Part shown: piece after piece, positions 20,084-32,095 of the stretch
Layout: each line of letters opens with the position of its first letter
Position numbering within the stretch: position 1 is the first letter of the stretch
Origin: Dactylis glomerata
Lineage: Eukaryota; Streptophyta; Magnoliopsida; Poales; Poaceae
Direction of reading: 5' to 3'
Length of the DNA: 64,000 nt
Assembly: GCA_007115705.1 (NCBI GenBank)
Contig: QXEO01000413.1
Location: forward strand, 186,001-250,000
The notes under the pieces: generated by a model
Databases searched by the model: none
Told to the model about the DNA's origin: nothing
The model's input: the letters and a program-made list of their open reading frames with translations, nothing else
Program-made: the position numbers and the translations under genes

Positions 20084-21481
20084 TGAAAGGGCATTCCCCT
20101 TACAATAATGGTTTAGGTGTTTGTTGTCAACACTTGTGTGATTAACCACTTGCTCTAAGTATCCTAAGTTATTTGGTTAATGCATATGTCTTGTGGCGAT
20201 CCCTCAAAAAGGTGAAAAAAATCGAAGCTCGAAGACCTAGATTTTTGGTTATTCCTTTTAGGTCCCCTAACTATCAAGAGGAGTTGCTCTTTCGAAGGTT
20301 TGGGTGAAAACATATTTTTGCACAAAACCAAATTGCACCCACTAGCCTTTCTATTTTTAATATTAGAGAGAAACTCTGTAATTGTTGTTGTTGCTGTTGT
20401 TGTGCATCTTCGGGCGAAGACCCCGGCGCCTCAAGACCGGAGATTTCGTCCTTGAGTCTTTCTAGCCTTGCCCAACTCAGCTTTTGGCCAGGTGAAGTAA
20501 GCACCTGATGCTGACCTGGAGACAAGCCAGAGGCTTCGTATCCTGGCCAAAGTCTCTATGATCCTTGGCTTCAGTCGAAGATTCTGGCGCTTCTAGGGCC
20601 AGAGACTGCTGGCGCTTATCTTCGGTCCATTTTCTATCCAGCGAAGTAAGCGCTAGATACCTGGCCGGAGACTTTGGTCTACAGGCCAGAGACTACAGAC
20701 TAGCTTGACTTAGGCCGGAGACTCCAGTCCAAGTGCATTGCAACGACTATATTTCGGGAGACCGTATATAAGCCTTGTTCTTTCCCAAGGAGATGCTACG
20801 AGTTCCTCTCTCTCTCCTTCGTTAATGATGATCTCCAAATCTATAGATCTCCCATTCTAGCCAATACAACTTGAAGCCCTTTTGGGAATCAAGGTGAAGA
20901 TCTAGATTTACACTTCCACCGAAGGGATTTTATTTCTTCATCCATACCATTGAGGAACTTGTTACTCTTGTGTTCTCGAGACCCTATCCGGAAGAATTTG
21001 GTCCCAAGCTCATCCTTGACGTTGTAAGAGCTTGGTGGTGTTGTTGGGAGCCCCTAGTTAAGTTATGGAGATTGACCCAACCTTCTGTAAAGGTCTCGCT
21101 CGCCTTCCAAGGCCACCGCTTAGTGGATTGTGAGCTAGCCTTTGTGGTTAGCCCAGAATAGGGTGAGCTTCTGTGGTGTTGGTCTCATTTGTGGCGCCAC
21201 ACCTCTCTAATGTTGAAGTACTTTCTGTAATAAGGAAGGAACTGCGGGAATACATCATTGTATCTCCGGATCTTTGGTGTCTCTATCGTTGTTATTTCTA
21301 CCCTTCACTATTGTATTGTTACATGTTATTGCTTGTATTCTTTCTTGTCACTTTAGCTAAATTCACTTAGTTGCGCATTTAGAAAATTTACCTTTCTAGT
21401 CAAGCTTAAATTGAAACAAAACTAAAAATTTAGTAGCTCCTATTCACCCCTTGTGGTCGCTAGCTCATACTGATCCTTTCA
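20084..21481 (+). mobile_element. Solo LTR, probable Ty1/copia (SIRE/Maximus-like)
   Basis: Ends TGAAAGG and CCTTTCA (7-bp inverted ends). TATATAAG lies at 20765-20772, followed by leader-like sequence. The 3' end CCTATTCACCCCTTGTGG...GATCCTTTCA is the LTR end typical of grass copia elements of the SIRE/Maximus group. 1,398 bp, no internal region. The flanking pentamers (GTTGT and GTAAT) do not match, so the target duplication has mutated or the insertion has recombined. Family naming is from remembered LTR ends. Confidence 0.7.
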
Positions 21482-21804
21482 GTAATCTCGACCCCTCGCC
21501 ATCCCACACTCCCCAAGATTGTCTCTGATTGTGGCTCCATCCTCGCGGATGTGGTATTCTTCCCATGTGTGTTGTAGTAGTGTCGGAGAGATAAGAGAGG
21601 GGAAGTGGTGGGTTCCATGTGTGTTGTCATTGTGGTGGAGATATAACAGAGAGAAAATGTTGTGGGCCTTGCACCTGCAATTTTGCATGCACACTCTCAG
21701 CCACAAGAGAGCTTTTTAAAATAAAATAATCACTACTAACCATCCAAGCAATAACTTGATTTTGACATTCTTGGAGATTTAACTTACTTTGTACGTTAAC
21801 ATGG
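21482..21804. other. Short spacer between retrotransposons
   Basis: AT-rich sequence between the copia solo LTR and the first complete gypsy element. It ends in the target duplication CATGG (21800-21804). Nothing else was recognised. Confidence 0.5.
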
Positions 21805-23439
21805 TGATGGCGTGTGGTTGACGCCTTGTTGGTAAACCCCAAGAGCAAGGTTATGAAGAGCACAGCAGCAAGTTTTCCCTCAGTTGTGAGACCAAGGTTT
21901 ATCGAACCAGTAGGAGAAAGCCAAACTTCAGAAGGTTGATGCTCGCTAGCTTCACGACAGCTCCGGACAATTTATATGGCGCCTCGTCCAGGGCTTAGTT
22001 TTGCACCAGCAGCAACGTGGAACCTGCACACAACACAACCAAGTACTTTGCCCCAACTTACGATGAGGTTGTCAATCTCACCGGTTTGCTGTAAACAAAG
22101 GATTAAGCGTATCGAGTGGTAAAAGGTAATAGTATGCAAGAATGTAAATAATGCGAGTAAAAGTAAAACGGTAATACCAATGTAAAGGAATTGGATCGGG
22201 GTCCACAGTTCACTAGTGGTGTCTCTCCATAAGATAAATAACAACATGCTGGGTAAACAAATTACAGTTGGGCAATTGATAGGATAAAACTAGCATATAT
22301 ATGTCATGAGGATCACTATGAGATTCACTCTGAGCATTACGACAAAATACATAGACCGTAATCCAACTGCATCTATGACTAATAATCCACCCTCCGGATG
22401 TCATCCGAGCAACCGTTGGATATTAAGTTGCAAGCAACAGATAACTGCATTAAACAAAGTGCGTAATGTAAACAATGCAAATGTCCTTGGACATAAGAAT
22501 ATTGTTTTCTCCCTAGTGGCAACAACACATCTACAACCTTAGAGGTTTCTATCACTCCCCCAGATTACTAGAGGCATGAACCCACTATCGAGCATAAATA
22601 ACCCCTCTTAGAGTCACTAGTATCTAGTCGGCCAAGATATATAATCGCAACAGAGAGCATGCAAGATCATAAACAACATAGAGATAACATAAAGATAATA
22701 ATTCAGCACATCAACTCAACATAGTATCAATATCCATCGGATCCCAACAAACACAACATGTAGAATTACGCAAAGATGATCTTGATCATGTTAGGCAGCT
22801 CACAAGATCTAAACATGAAGCACATGATGGAGGAGATGACCATCTAGCTACTGCTATGGCCCGTAATCCAAGGTAGACTACTCACACATCACTTCGGAGG
22901 CGACCATGGTGATGAAGAAGGCCTCCAGCAGGGATTTCCCTCTCTGGCAGGGTGCCGGGAAGAGCTTCTGGACCCTCCCGATCTCGCGTCGACGACGGCG
23001 GCGGCTTGCAGTATGTTTTGAGGAAAATTGATCGGGTCCTTAAGTTTTTCCCGTCGAGGGGAATATATAGGTGGAAGGGCGGCATTAGGAGGTGGACCAG
23101 GCGGCCTCACCCCCTGGTGGCGCAGCCAGGGCCAGGGCCGTGCCGCCCTAGGGTGTGGCCAGCCCCTGGCCCCCCTCCGTCTCATCTTCGGACTTCGCGA
23201 CGCTTCGGGAAAAATAGGAGGTTTGGCTTTTGTTTCGTCCAATTCCGAGAATATTTCCTGTGTAGCTTTTCTGAAACATAAAAACAGCAGAAAACAGAGA
23301 ACTGGCACTGTGGCGTCTCATTAGTAGGTTAGTTCCGGAAAATACATAAAAATTCCACGAAGTGTAACAAAACACAAATTGAATGGTGTATAAACAAGCA
23401 TGACGCATCAAAAATTATAGATACGTTTGAGACGTATCA
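21805..23439 (-). repeat. 3' LTR of element 1
   Basis: 1,635 bp, plus-strand ends TGATGGCG and GACGTATCA. A TATATATTCC promoter motif is readable on the minus strand near 23060. Paired with 28616-30251. Confidence 0.92.
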
Positions 23440-23454
23440 AGCATCCCCAAGCTT
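23440..23454 (-). other. Polypurine tract of element 1
   Basis: Minus strand AAGCTTGGGGATGCT immediately before the 3' LTR, the expected plus-strand primer. The same AAGCTTGGGGATGC also occurs internally at 25651-25664 and 25705-25718. Confidence 0.8.
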
Positions 23455-26371
23455 AACTCCTGCTCGTCCTCGAGTAGGTAAGTGATAACAAAAGAATAAT
23501 TTTTTAGGTGACATGCACCATCACAATCTTGATCAATGATGTAAAACATTGAGTGCTGGGATCAAAGTACTTAAAACATGGGAATAAGAGACATAATCTT
23601 GACAATAAAACTTAGCAACCATGTTATAACATGAAAAGTAACACAAACAAAAGATCATGAGTAATGAAACATTGAAAGTCAAGTGTGTGTTCAAATCATA
23701 TAGAAAAACATAGTAAAGTGGTTTTCAGCTTCTCCCTCATGGAATAGCAAAACATAAGTGCATAGGACACCTTCAAGTGTAAGAGGGCGACTAGATACAA
23801 ATAATTTAAGAACAAGCAAAACCATAATCATGACTCAATCAATGATAAACTTTGGGACTATGCACATTAAACTCAGAATGGCAACTATGCTCTCTTAGAT
23901 GGTGCATAAAGGTAGAAGGTGGAGACTCAACATAAAAGTAAAAGAAAGGCCCTTCGCAAAGGAAAGCAGTGATTGCAAGTTTTATAAACCTCCAAAAATT
24001 ATGATACTTACTAGCTTTGAGCTCTCATTGCCCCCATCGTAGGCATCTTGAGTGGTTAAGGTGAATGCGAGTACAATTATGAAACATATGCTTAACAAAT
24101 CATAAGTTGAAAACCTCGTGTCTCGTGAAGTACGAATACCCAAACCTCATGCTACTCGACTTAGGTCCCAAGCAAGCTATTGTCATTGTAAGCATACATG
24201 TATCATCGAGAACCGCCAATGGGGTACCTCTTGCCCAATGACATGGAACAAGCCCACATCAAAATGATAAGACAAACATACAATGAACACCTCGGCATCT
24301 CTTTTATTTACCATTGGTATAGCTTTTTATTGTGAGATGCGTCATCAAATGTCCACTATGTGCATGCTGTAAATTTCCACCATGAATGATGCATGGCTTA
24401 GATTAGCGGCCCAGGCATTTCTCTAACACATATACAAACTCCATGACCTCACAAGATCCCAACTTATTTCACATCGCGAGTATCCATAAACAAAAGATCA
24501 CGATATCAACTCGAATGAAAGAAAGTGCAATGTTGAAAGCTTGCCCCATGACGGCATGGCTGGGCTAATTTCCAACTTACAACTTGCAAGCATAACATCA
24601 ACATAATAGAGCCACAATGTCAAATTTATTAAAAACAAGAAAAGTAAAGTGTGCCGTCAGGTTCGTGAGAGCTTTACTGACTAATTTTCACATAACACCA
24701 AAAAGAGTTTAATTTGAAGGATAGATAAAAGCAAGTCAAATGTACTTGGAATAGCAAATTGCTAATAGGTATGTATGGTGGACACATTTGAATAACTTGG
24801 TTTTTGGGAGTTGGATGCACGAGTAGAGCTCATATTCAGTACAGGACGAAGGCTAGCAAAAGACTGGGAGCGACCAACTAAGAGAGCAATAACGGCCATA
24901 ATCATGCATAGCGACAAAACATCATTAACCGAAGCATCACAAGTCAAAAACCAAATGATCATAGAGGCTATATGGTGACTTATTAGAGTCAAACATGTTA
25001 TAAGCATGCACCAAGTCAACCCAAATAAAGCATCAAAGGAGAAAACCACAACAATATGCTCCCATATAATAAAAACAATGCATGATTTTTTTCAAAGGCT
25101 CATTAAGCAATCTCATTCATTTGAGACAAGTCATGCTACAGAAAAAACTACTAAGCATACTACCAAAACGACATCAAGCATGGCATGCAAAAGTCTAAGC
25201 CGCAGTCTAAACAATCTCCCATTTGTACCACTTTTGGCATGAAACTTTTTTCTCTTTTCTTTTCCAACACCATTCAAATCTTTTTGAGACAACTCTTTTG
25301 ATGAAACCAACATAGACCAGTGGTCTAAATACACCTTGATGCAAAGATATAAAAAAATCTGAACAAAAATCAAGGCAAAAAACAAAAGCTAAACGCAGTT
25401 TTAGAAAAAGAGAACACTCATTGAACGATAAGAGTGAAAACTGAGTATTCTTGGCAATGAAAAACGGAGTGCGTCTTCTCCAAAAGAAATTTGTTGGGGT
25501 CCAATAATTTATTGCAGCAAACAAAACAAAAGAAAACTGAAAGAAAAAGTAAAGACGCTCCAAGAAAAACGCATAGAATATGAAGCAATAAAAATATAGT
25601 GTGTTGAAAGGTGACCTGATTTTTGCCGATGAAGAAGGGGTGCCTCGGGGGCATCCCCAAGCTTTGACGCTTGTACCTCTTGGATATTTCTTGGGGTGAC
25701 ATGGGCATCCCCAAGCTTGAGTTTTTGTCCATACTTCATCTCATCTCATCATTCTCCATTTCCTACACTTAAAAACTTCCTTCATACAAAACTCCACACA
25801 ATTCTATTAGCAACATTAGCATAAACATGATAGTAGATCCACTCTTTTGGTTCAGTTTCAAACTCAAATATACCAACCATTAAAGCATAAGCTACTGCAG
25901 CAACTTCCTCAAAAGTCCCGTGATCAAAAGAACTAAAAAAAAAGCGATCGAGAGGCAAACATAAATAGTGGCAGAATCTGTCAAAACAGAACAGCTGACA
26001 AATATCAACTTTTTTCGAGGACCTTCTGTTGCTCAAATCGAAAAGTGCAAAACTAATGGAAGTTTGGAAATAACCTGGGTCATATGCACAAGAAATCGCA
26101 GATCAAAAAGATATTCTGAAAATTTTCACGAATTTTTACGGTGCAGCGCAAAAAATCTGTTTCAGGACAGCAACTTCCCCAAATCTTACCTCCCAAAAAT
26201 TAGAGGTTCTTCTTGGCACAACAACGAAATAAAAATGATAAGGAGAGGTCATTACAGTAGTAATAACTTTCAAGACTCAAATAAAAGAAAAAGTACTGAA
26301 AAGAAAACAATGGGTTATCTCCCCAGAGTGCTTTTCTTTAACGCCTTTGAGCTAGGCGCAAAAAGTGGAAA

Positions 26372-26941
26372 TCAAGTAATATCAAGCGATGAAGCATCAA
26401 GTTCATAATTTTCTCTAAGGATAGAGTCAAAAAGTAATTTCTTCCTCTTTCTAGGGAAGTGTTCCATACCTTTCTTGAGTGGGAATTGATATTTAATGGT
26501 GCCTTCCTTCATATCAATGATGGCACCTACAGTTCGAAGAAAAGGTCTTCCCAAAATAATAGGACATGAAGCATTGCATTCAACATCCATAACAAGAAAA
26601 TCAACGGGAACAAGGTTATTGTTAACCATAATAAGAACATCATTAATCCTTCCCAAAGGTTTCTTCTTAGCAATATCAACAAGAGGAACATCAAAATAAC
26701 ACTTTTCAAGCGGTGGTAAACCAAGCATATCATAAATCTTTCTAGGCATAATAGAAATACTTGCACCTAGATCACATAAAGCATGGCAATCAAAACCATT
26801 AACATGCATATCAATGATGGGCTCCCAACCATCTTCTAACTTCTTGGGAATAGAAGCCTTTTGTTTCAATTTTTCCTTCCTAATTTGCATGAGAGCATTT
26901 GTAATATGCTTTGTAAAAGCAACATTCATAGAAACAAGCAT
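26372..26941 (-). CDS. Retroviral-type aspartic protease segment of element 1
   Basis: 190 codons, overlapping the end of the gag frame by about 60 bases in another frame. It contains CDLGASISIMPRKIYDMLG (DLGAS in the active-site position, usual form DTGAS) and CPIILGRPFLRT, typical of the gag-pol protease of plant gypsy elements. The product would process the polyprotein in the capsid-like particle. It is reached from gag only by a +1 shift, so either frameshifting or a single-base indel is involved; no clear slippery heptamer is visible. The frame ends before any reverse transcriptase. Confidence 0.75.
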   Translation of the reverse strand: MLVSMNVAFTKHITNALMQIRKEKLKQKASIPKKLEDGWEPIIDMHVNGFDCHALCDLGASISIMPRKIYDMLGLPPLEKCYFDVPLVDIAKKKPLGRINDVLIMVNNNLVPVDFLVMDVECNASCPIILGRPFLRTVGAIIDMKEGTIKYQFPLKKGMEHFPRKRKKLLFDSILRENYELDASSLDIT

Positions 26942-28427
26942 TAGGACTCAAAGCAAGCTTTTGCAAGAACAAAATAACTTTAGATATATTGCAGCCATCA
27001 ACATCAAAATCATTAAAAGAAATAGAGCTATCATCTCCCATACTCCGAATTTTTTTAGCACTTTTTGTAGAAAAAGTTTTTGCAGTTTTGGGCTTTTTCG
27101 CACAAGGAGTAGGAGATTTATTTACACCAATCAAAGTAAGAGGATTGCTAGCATTTGGAGCAACATCATTAGAGGTGGTAATAGTACATACCTTCATCTT
27201 TCTAGCCTTCTCATCTTCTTTTTCCCACCTGGCATGCAATTCTGCTAACATCCTAACATTTTCATCAATTCTAACCTGGATGGCATTCAAAGTAGTGCTT
27301 TCTTTCACATCATTAGGAAAAACTTTTAGTTTCAGAAGTTCAACATCAAGAGCAAGGCTATCAACTTTAGAAGCAAGAATATCAATTTTACCCAACTTTT
27401 CCTCAATAGACTTGTTAAAAGCAGTTTGCTTACCGATGAAGTCCTTGAGCATGACCTCAAGATCGGAAAGCGCGCCCCTAGTGTTGTTGGAGGAATTACC
27501 ATAAGAGTTACCATAACCATTACCATTGGTAGAAGGATACGGCCTATAATTGTTGCTAGCAAAATTGTTCCTATAAGCACTGTTGTTGAAATTATTATTT
27601 CTAATAAAGTTTACATCAACATGCTCTTCTTGAGCAACCAAAGAGGCCAAAGGAACATTATTAGGATCAACATGAGCTCTATCATTAGAAAGCATAAGCA
27701 TAATAGCATCAATCTTATCACTCAAGGAAGAGGTTTCCTCAACAGAATTTACCTTCATACCTTGTGGAGCTCTCTCGGTGTGCCACTCAGAATAATTTAC
27801 CATCATATTATCAAGAAGCTTCGTTGCGGCGCCCAAGGTAATGGATATAAAAGTGCCTCCAGCAGCTGAATCCAATAGATTTTTTGAAGAAAAATTCAGC
27901 CCTGCATAAAAAGTTTGGACAATCATCCAAGTAGTCAGTCCATGAGTGGGACAATTCTTTATCATAGATTTCATTCTTTCCCAAGCTTGAGCAACATGTT
28001 CATTATCAAACTGTCTAAACTTCATAATATCACTATGCAAGGCTATAATCTTAGCAGGAGGATAATATTTTCTAATAAAAGCATCCTTACACTTATCCCA
28101 AGAATCAATACTATTTCTAGGCAAATATAGAAACCAATCCTTAGCTCTTCCTCTTAAAGAGAAAGGAAACAACTTAAGCTTAATAATATTACCATCTGCA
28201 TCCTTATACTTTTGCATCTCACATAGCTCAACAAAATTGTTGAGATGAGCTGCAGCATCATCAGAACTGGCACCCGAAAATTGCTCTTTCATAACAAGAT
28301 TCAACAAAGCAGGTTTAATCTCATAAAAATTTGCCTTAGGAGCAGGTGGTGCAATAGGAGTGCAGATAAAATCATTGTTTTTGGTGCTAGTAAAATCACA
28401 CAACTTGGTGTTCTCAGGAGTACCCAT
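26880..28427 (-). CDS. Gag capsid protein of element 1
   Basis: Start at 28427 (MGTPENTKLC) preferred over 28529, whose first 34 residues are hydrophobic and unlike gag. 515 codons plus stop. The retrotransposon gag domain is at about residues 60-220 (FSLRGRAKDWFLYLP, FRQFDNEHVAQAWERMK). Next come an Asn/Tyr/Gly-rich stretch (about 270-330) and coiled-coil segments (LGKIDILASKVDSLALDV). No zinc knuckle is seen. The role is particle assembly and RNA packaging in the cytoplasm. The frame runs into unrelated Cys/Tyr-rich residues near 26930, where the protease frame begins. Confidence 0.85.
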   Translation of the reverse strand: MGTPENTKLCDFTSTKNNDFICTPIAPPAPKANFYEIKPALLNLVMKEQFSGASSDDAAAHLNNFVELCEMQKYKDADGNIIKLKLFPFSLRGRAKDWFLYLPRNSIDSWDKCKDAFIRKYYPPAKIIALHSDIMKFRQFDNEHVAQAWERMKSMIKNCPTHGLTTWMIVQTFYAGLNFSSKNLLDSAAGGTFISITLGAATKLLDNMMVNYSEWHTERAPQGMKVNSVEETSSLSDKIDAIMLMLSNDRAHVDPNNVPLASLVAQEEHVDVNFIRNNNFNNSAYRNNFASNNYRPYPSTNGNGYGNSYGNSSNNTRGALSDLEVMLKDFIGKQTAFNKSIEEKLGKIDILASKVDSLALDVELLKLKVFPNDVKESTTLNAIQVRIDENVRMLAELHARWEKEDEKARKMKVCTITTSNDVAPNASNPLTLIGVNKSPTPCAKKPKTAKTFSTKSAKKIRSMGDDSSISFNDFDVDGCNISKVILFLQKLALSPNACFYECCFYKAYYKCSHAN

Positions 28428-28586
28428 TCTAGAAAGACTAAAAAGCAGACAAGTAAAAGTAACAACTATAAAGGAACTAATTTTTTGTGTTTTTGATAAA
28501 ACGATGCAAGCAAAAATAAAGTAAAGCAAAACAATAACAAAGTAAAAGATTGGGCGTGAGAGACTCCCCTTGCAGAAATTTTTTTC

Positions 28587-28604
28587 TCCCCGGCAACGGC
28601 GCCA
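28587..28604 (-). other. tRNA-Asp primer binding site, element 1
   Basis: TGGCGCCGTTGCCGGGGA on the minus strand, an exact complement of the 3' end of plant tRNA-Asp, 11 bases from the 5' LTR. Confidence 0.9.
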
Positions 28605-28615
28605 GAAAAGCTTGT

Positions 28616-30251
28616 TGATGGCGTGTGGTTGACGCCTTGTTGGTAAACCCCAAGAGCAAGGTTATGATGAGCACAGCAGCAAGTTTTCCCTCAGTTGTGA
28701 GACCAAGGTTTATCGAACCAGTAGGAGAAAGCCAAACTTCAGAAGGTTGATCCTCGCTAGCTTCGCGACAGCTCCGGGCAATTTATATGGCGCCTCATCC
28801 AGGGCTTAGCATTGCACCAGCAGCAACGTGAAACCTGCGCACAACACAACCAAGTACTTTGCCCCAACTAACAATGAGGTTGTCAATCTCACCGGTTTGC
28901 TGTAAACAAAGGATTAAGCATATCGAGTGGTAAAAGGTAATAGTATGCAAAATGTAAATAATATGAGTAAAAGTAAAACGGTAATAGCAATATAAAGGAA
29001 TTGGACCGGGGGTCCACAGTTCACTAGTGGTGTCTCTCCATAAGATAAATAACAACATGCTGGATAAACAAATTACAGTTGGGCAATTGATAGGATAAAG
29101 CTAGTATACATATGTCATGAGGATCACTATGAGATTCACTCTGGGCATTACGACAAAATACATAGGCCGTAATCCAACTGCATCTATGACTAATAATCCA
29201 CCCTCCGGATGTCATCCGAGCAACCGTTGGGTATTAAGTTGCAAGCAACAGATAACTGCATTAAACAAAGTGCGTAATGTAAACAATGCAAATGTCCTTG
29301 GACACAAGAATGTTGTTTTCTCCCTAGTGGCAATAGCACATCTATAACCTTAGAGGTTTCTGTCACTCCCCCAGATTACTAGAGGCATAAACCCACTATC
29401 GAGCATAAATACCCCCTCTTGGAGTCACTAGTATCTACTCGGCCAAGATATCTACTAGCAACAGAGAGCATGCAAGATCATAAACAACATAGAGATAAAA
29501 TAAATATAATAATTCAGCACATCAACTCAACATAGTATCAATATCCATTGGATCCCAACAAACACAATATGTAGAATTACATAAAGATGATCTTGATCAT
29601 GTTAGGCAGCTCACAAGATCTAAAAATGAAGCACATGGTGGAGGAGACGACCATCTAGCTACTGCTATGGACCCGTAGTCCAAGGTAGACTACTCACACA
29701 TCACTCCGGAGGCGACCATGGTGATGAAGAAGGCCTCCGACAGGGATTCTCCTCTCCGGCAGGGTGACGGGAAGAGCTTCTGGACCCTCCCGATCTCGCG
29801 TTGACGACGGCGGCGGCTTGTAGTATGTTTCGAAGAAAATTGATCGGGTCCTTAGGTTTTTCCCGTTGAGGGGAATATATAGGCGGAAGGGCGGCGTCAG
29901 GAGGTGGACCAGGCGGCATCACCTCCTGGTGGCGCGGCCAGGGCCTAGGCCGCGCTGCCCTAGGGTGTGGCCAGCCCCTGGCCCTCCTCCCTCTCATGTT
30001 CGGACTTCGCGACGCTTCGGGAAAAATAGGAAGTTTGGCTTTTGTTTCGTCCAATTCCGAGAATATTTCCTGTGTAGCTTTTCTGAAACACAAAAACATC
30101 AGAAAATAGGGAACTGGCACTGTGGCGTCTCGTTAGTAGGTTAGTTCCGAAAAATGCATAAAAACACCATGAAGTGTAACAAAACACAAAGCAAATGGTG
30201 TATAAACAAGCATGGAGCATAAAAAATTATAGATACGTTTGAGACGTATCA
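28616..30251 (-). repeat. 5' LTR of element 1
   Basis: 1,636 bp, same ends as the LTR at 21805-23439. A TATATATTCC promoter motif on the minus strand lies near 29875. Confidence 0.92.
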
Positions 30252-30414
30252 CATGGCAACTCACTTCAACGCACTAACAAAATTAAAGTATAGTAACGAC
30301 TTCATTACTGTTACCTTAATTTTGTGAATGAACTAAGGAGTCAAAGCATGTCGTCAAATTCACATACATGTTTATTTATTATGAACATTACGTACATTAC
30401 CTAGTTGAGGCTTA

Positions 30415-32080
30415 TGCTGGCGCGTGGGTGACGGCACCAGAAGATTCCTTGTGCGTGGTGAATGACCAGCTCGTTGGGAACCCCAAGAGGAAGGTATGAT
30501 GAGTATAGCAGCTAGTTTTCCCTTAGTTTAGAAACCAAGGTTTATCGATCAGAAGAGGAGAGACAAACGACTGAAGGTGATGCTTGCTAATTTGCGACAG
30601 CTTCGAACAATTTATATATGGCGCCTCGTCCAAGCTTTGCTTACTAGCTGCAACGCGGAACCTGCACACACACAACCAAGTACTTTGTTCCCAACTTACG
30701 ATGAGGTTGTCAATCTCACCGGTTTGCTTGAAACAAAGGTTATGAGCGTATCGAGTGGAAAACAGTAAAAGTATGCGAGTAAAGTAAACAGTGCGAGTAA
30801 AGTAAACAGGTGATAGGAATATGATGGAAATAGGACCGGGATCCACAGTTCACTAGTGGTGTCTCTCCATAAGATAAATAACACATGCTGGGTAAACAAA
30901 TTACAGTTGGGCAATTGATAGAATAAAGATAAACGTGATATGTCAAGAATATCACTATGAGATTTACTCTGGGCATTACAACAAAATACATAGACCGCCA
31001 TCCAACTGCATCTATGACTAATAATCCACTTGTGGTGAATCAATCTGAGAACTCCACAAGTATTAAGTTGCGAACAACAAATAATTGCATTAAGCAAAGT
31101 GTGTAATGTAAACAAAGCATATGCCCTTGAGCATATAAATGTTGTTTTCTCCCTAGTAGCAACAGCACATCTACAACCTTAGAGGGTTCTGTCACTCCCC
31201 CAGGTTAAATAGAGGCATGAACCCACTATCGAGCATAAATACCCCTCTTGGAGTCACTAGCAACTACTTGGCCAAGATAGCTACTAACAACGGAGAGCAT
31301 GCAAGATCATAAACAACATAGAGATAACATAAGATAATATTCAGTACAACAACTCAATCATAAACACCAATATTCATCGGATCCCAACAAATCAAACATG
31401 TAGAATTACATAACGGTGATCTCAATCATGTAGGGCAGCTCATGAGATCTAAACATGAAGCACATGGTGGAGAAGACAACCATCTAGCTACTGCTATGGA
31501 CCCATAGTCCAAGGTAGACTACTCACTCATCGCTCCAGAGGCAAGCATAGCGATAAAGAAGACCTCCGGTGGCGATTCCCCTCTCCAGCAGGGTGCCGGG
31601 AAGAGCTTCTGGACCCTCCCGATCTTCGGGTCGATGGCGGCGGCGGATCGCGATGTGTTCTGGAAAATTGATCGGGTACTTAGGTTTTTCCCGTCGGGGG
31701 GTCTTTATAGGTGAAGGGGCGATGTCAGAGGAGGGGCCAGGCGGCCTCACACCATGGTGGCGCGGGCCAGGGGCTGGCCGCACCAGCCAGGCATGTGGGC
31801 CCCTGGTGGCCCCTCTCCTTCTCTCCTTTGGGTCTCTGGAATCTTCCGGGTAAAATAAGACTTCAGGAACTTGTTTCGTCCAATTCCGAGAATATTTCCT
31901 GTGTATCACTTCTGAAACACAAAAACAGCAGAAAACAGGGAACTGGCACTGTGGCAACTCGTTAGTAGGTTAGTTCCGGAAAATGCATAAAAGTGCCGCG
32001 AAGTGCAACGAAACAGTAGGCAAATGGTGTAAAAATAAGCATGGAGCATCAAAAATTATAGATACGTTGGAGACGTATCA
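30415..32080 (-). repeat. 3' LTR of element 2
   Basis: 1,666 bp, plus-strand start TGCTGGCG, end GACGTATCA. TATAAAG on the minus strand near 31701-31710. Same subfamily as the solo LTR at 4850-6444. Confidence 0.92.
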
Positions 32081-32095
32081 AGCATCCCCAAGCTT
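32081..32095 (-). other. Polypurine tract of element 2
   Basis: AAGCTTGGGGATGCT on the minus strand directly before the 3' LTR. The core is repeated internally at 34287-34300 and 34343-34356. Confidence 0.8.

Larger units (their letters stand above)
21805..30251 (-). mobile_element. Complete non-autonomous Athila-like gypsy element (element 1)
   Basis: 8,447 bp, flanked by an exact 5-bp duplication CATGG (21800-21804 and 30252-30256). On the minus strand: 5' LTR 30251-28616, tRNA-Asp primer site 28604-28587, gag from 28427, a protease segment to 26372, about 2.9 kb of non-coding 3' internal sequence, polypurine tract 23454-23440, 3' LTR 23439-21805. No reverse transcriptase, RNase H or integrase was found. 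A hand comparison of the first roughly 235 bases of the two LTRs gives about nine differences, so the insertion is not recent. Confidence 0.92.

Noticed and set aside
22889..23308. A 139-144 codon minus-strand ORF repeated in several LTRs (also 5888-6322, 29701-30120, 31523-31957)
   Set aside because: It overlaps the LTR promoter TATA box, is shortened in the LTR at 35784-37450, and is explained by copying of the LTR rather than by selection for a protein.
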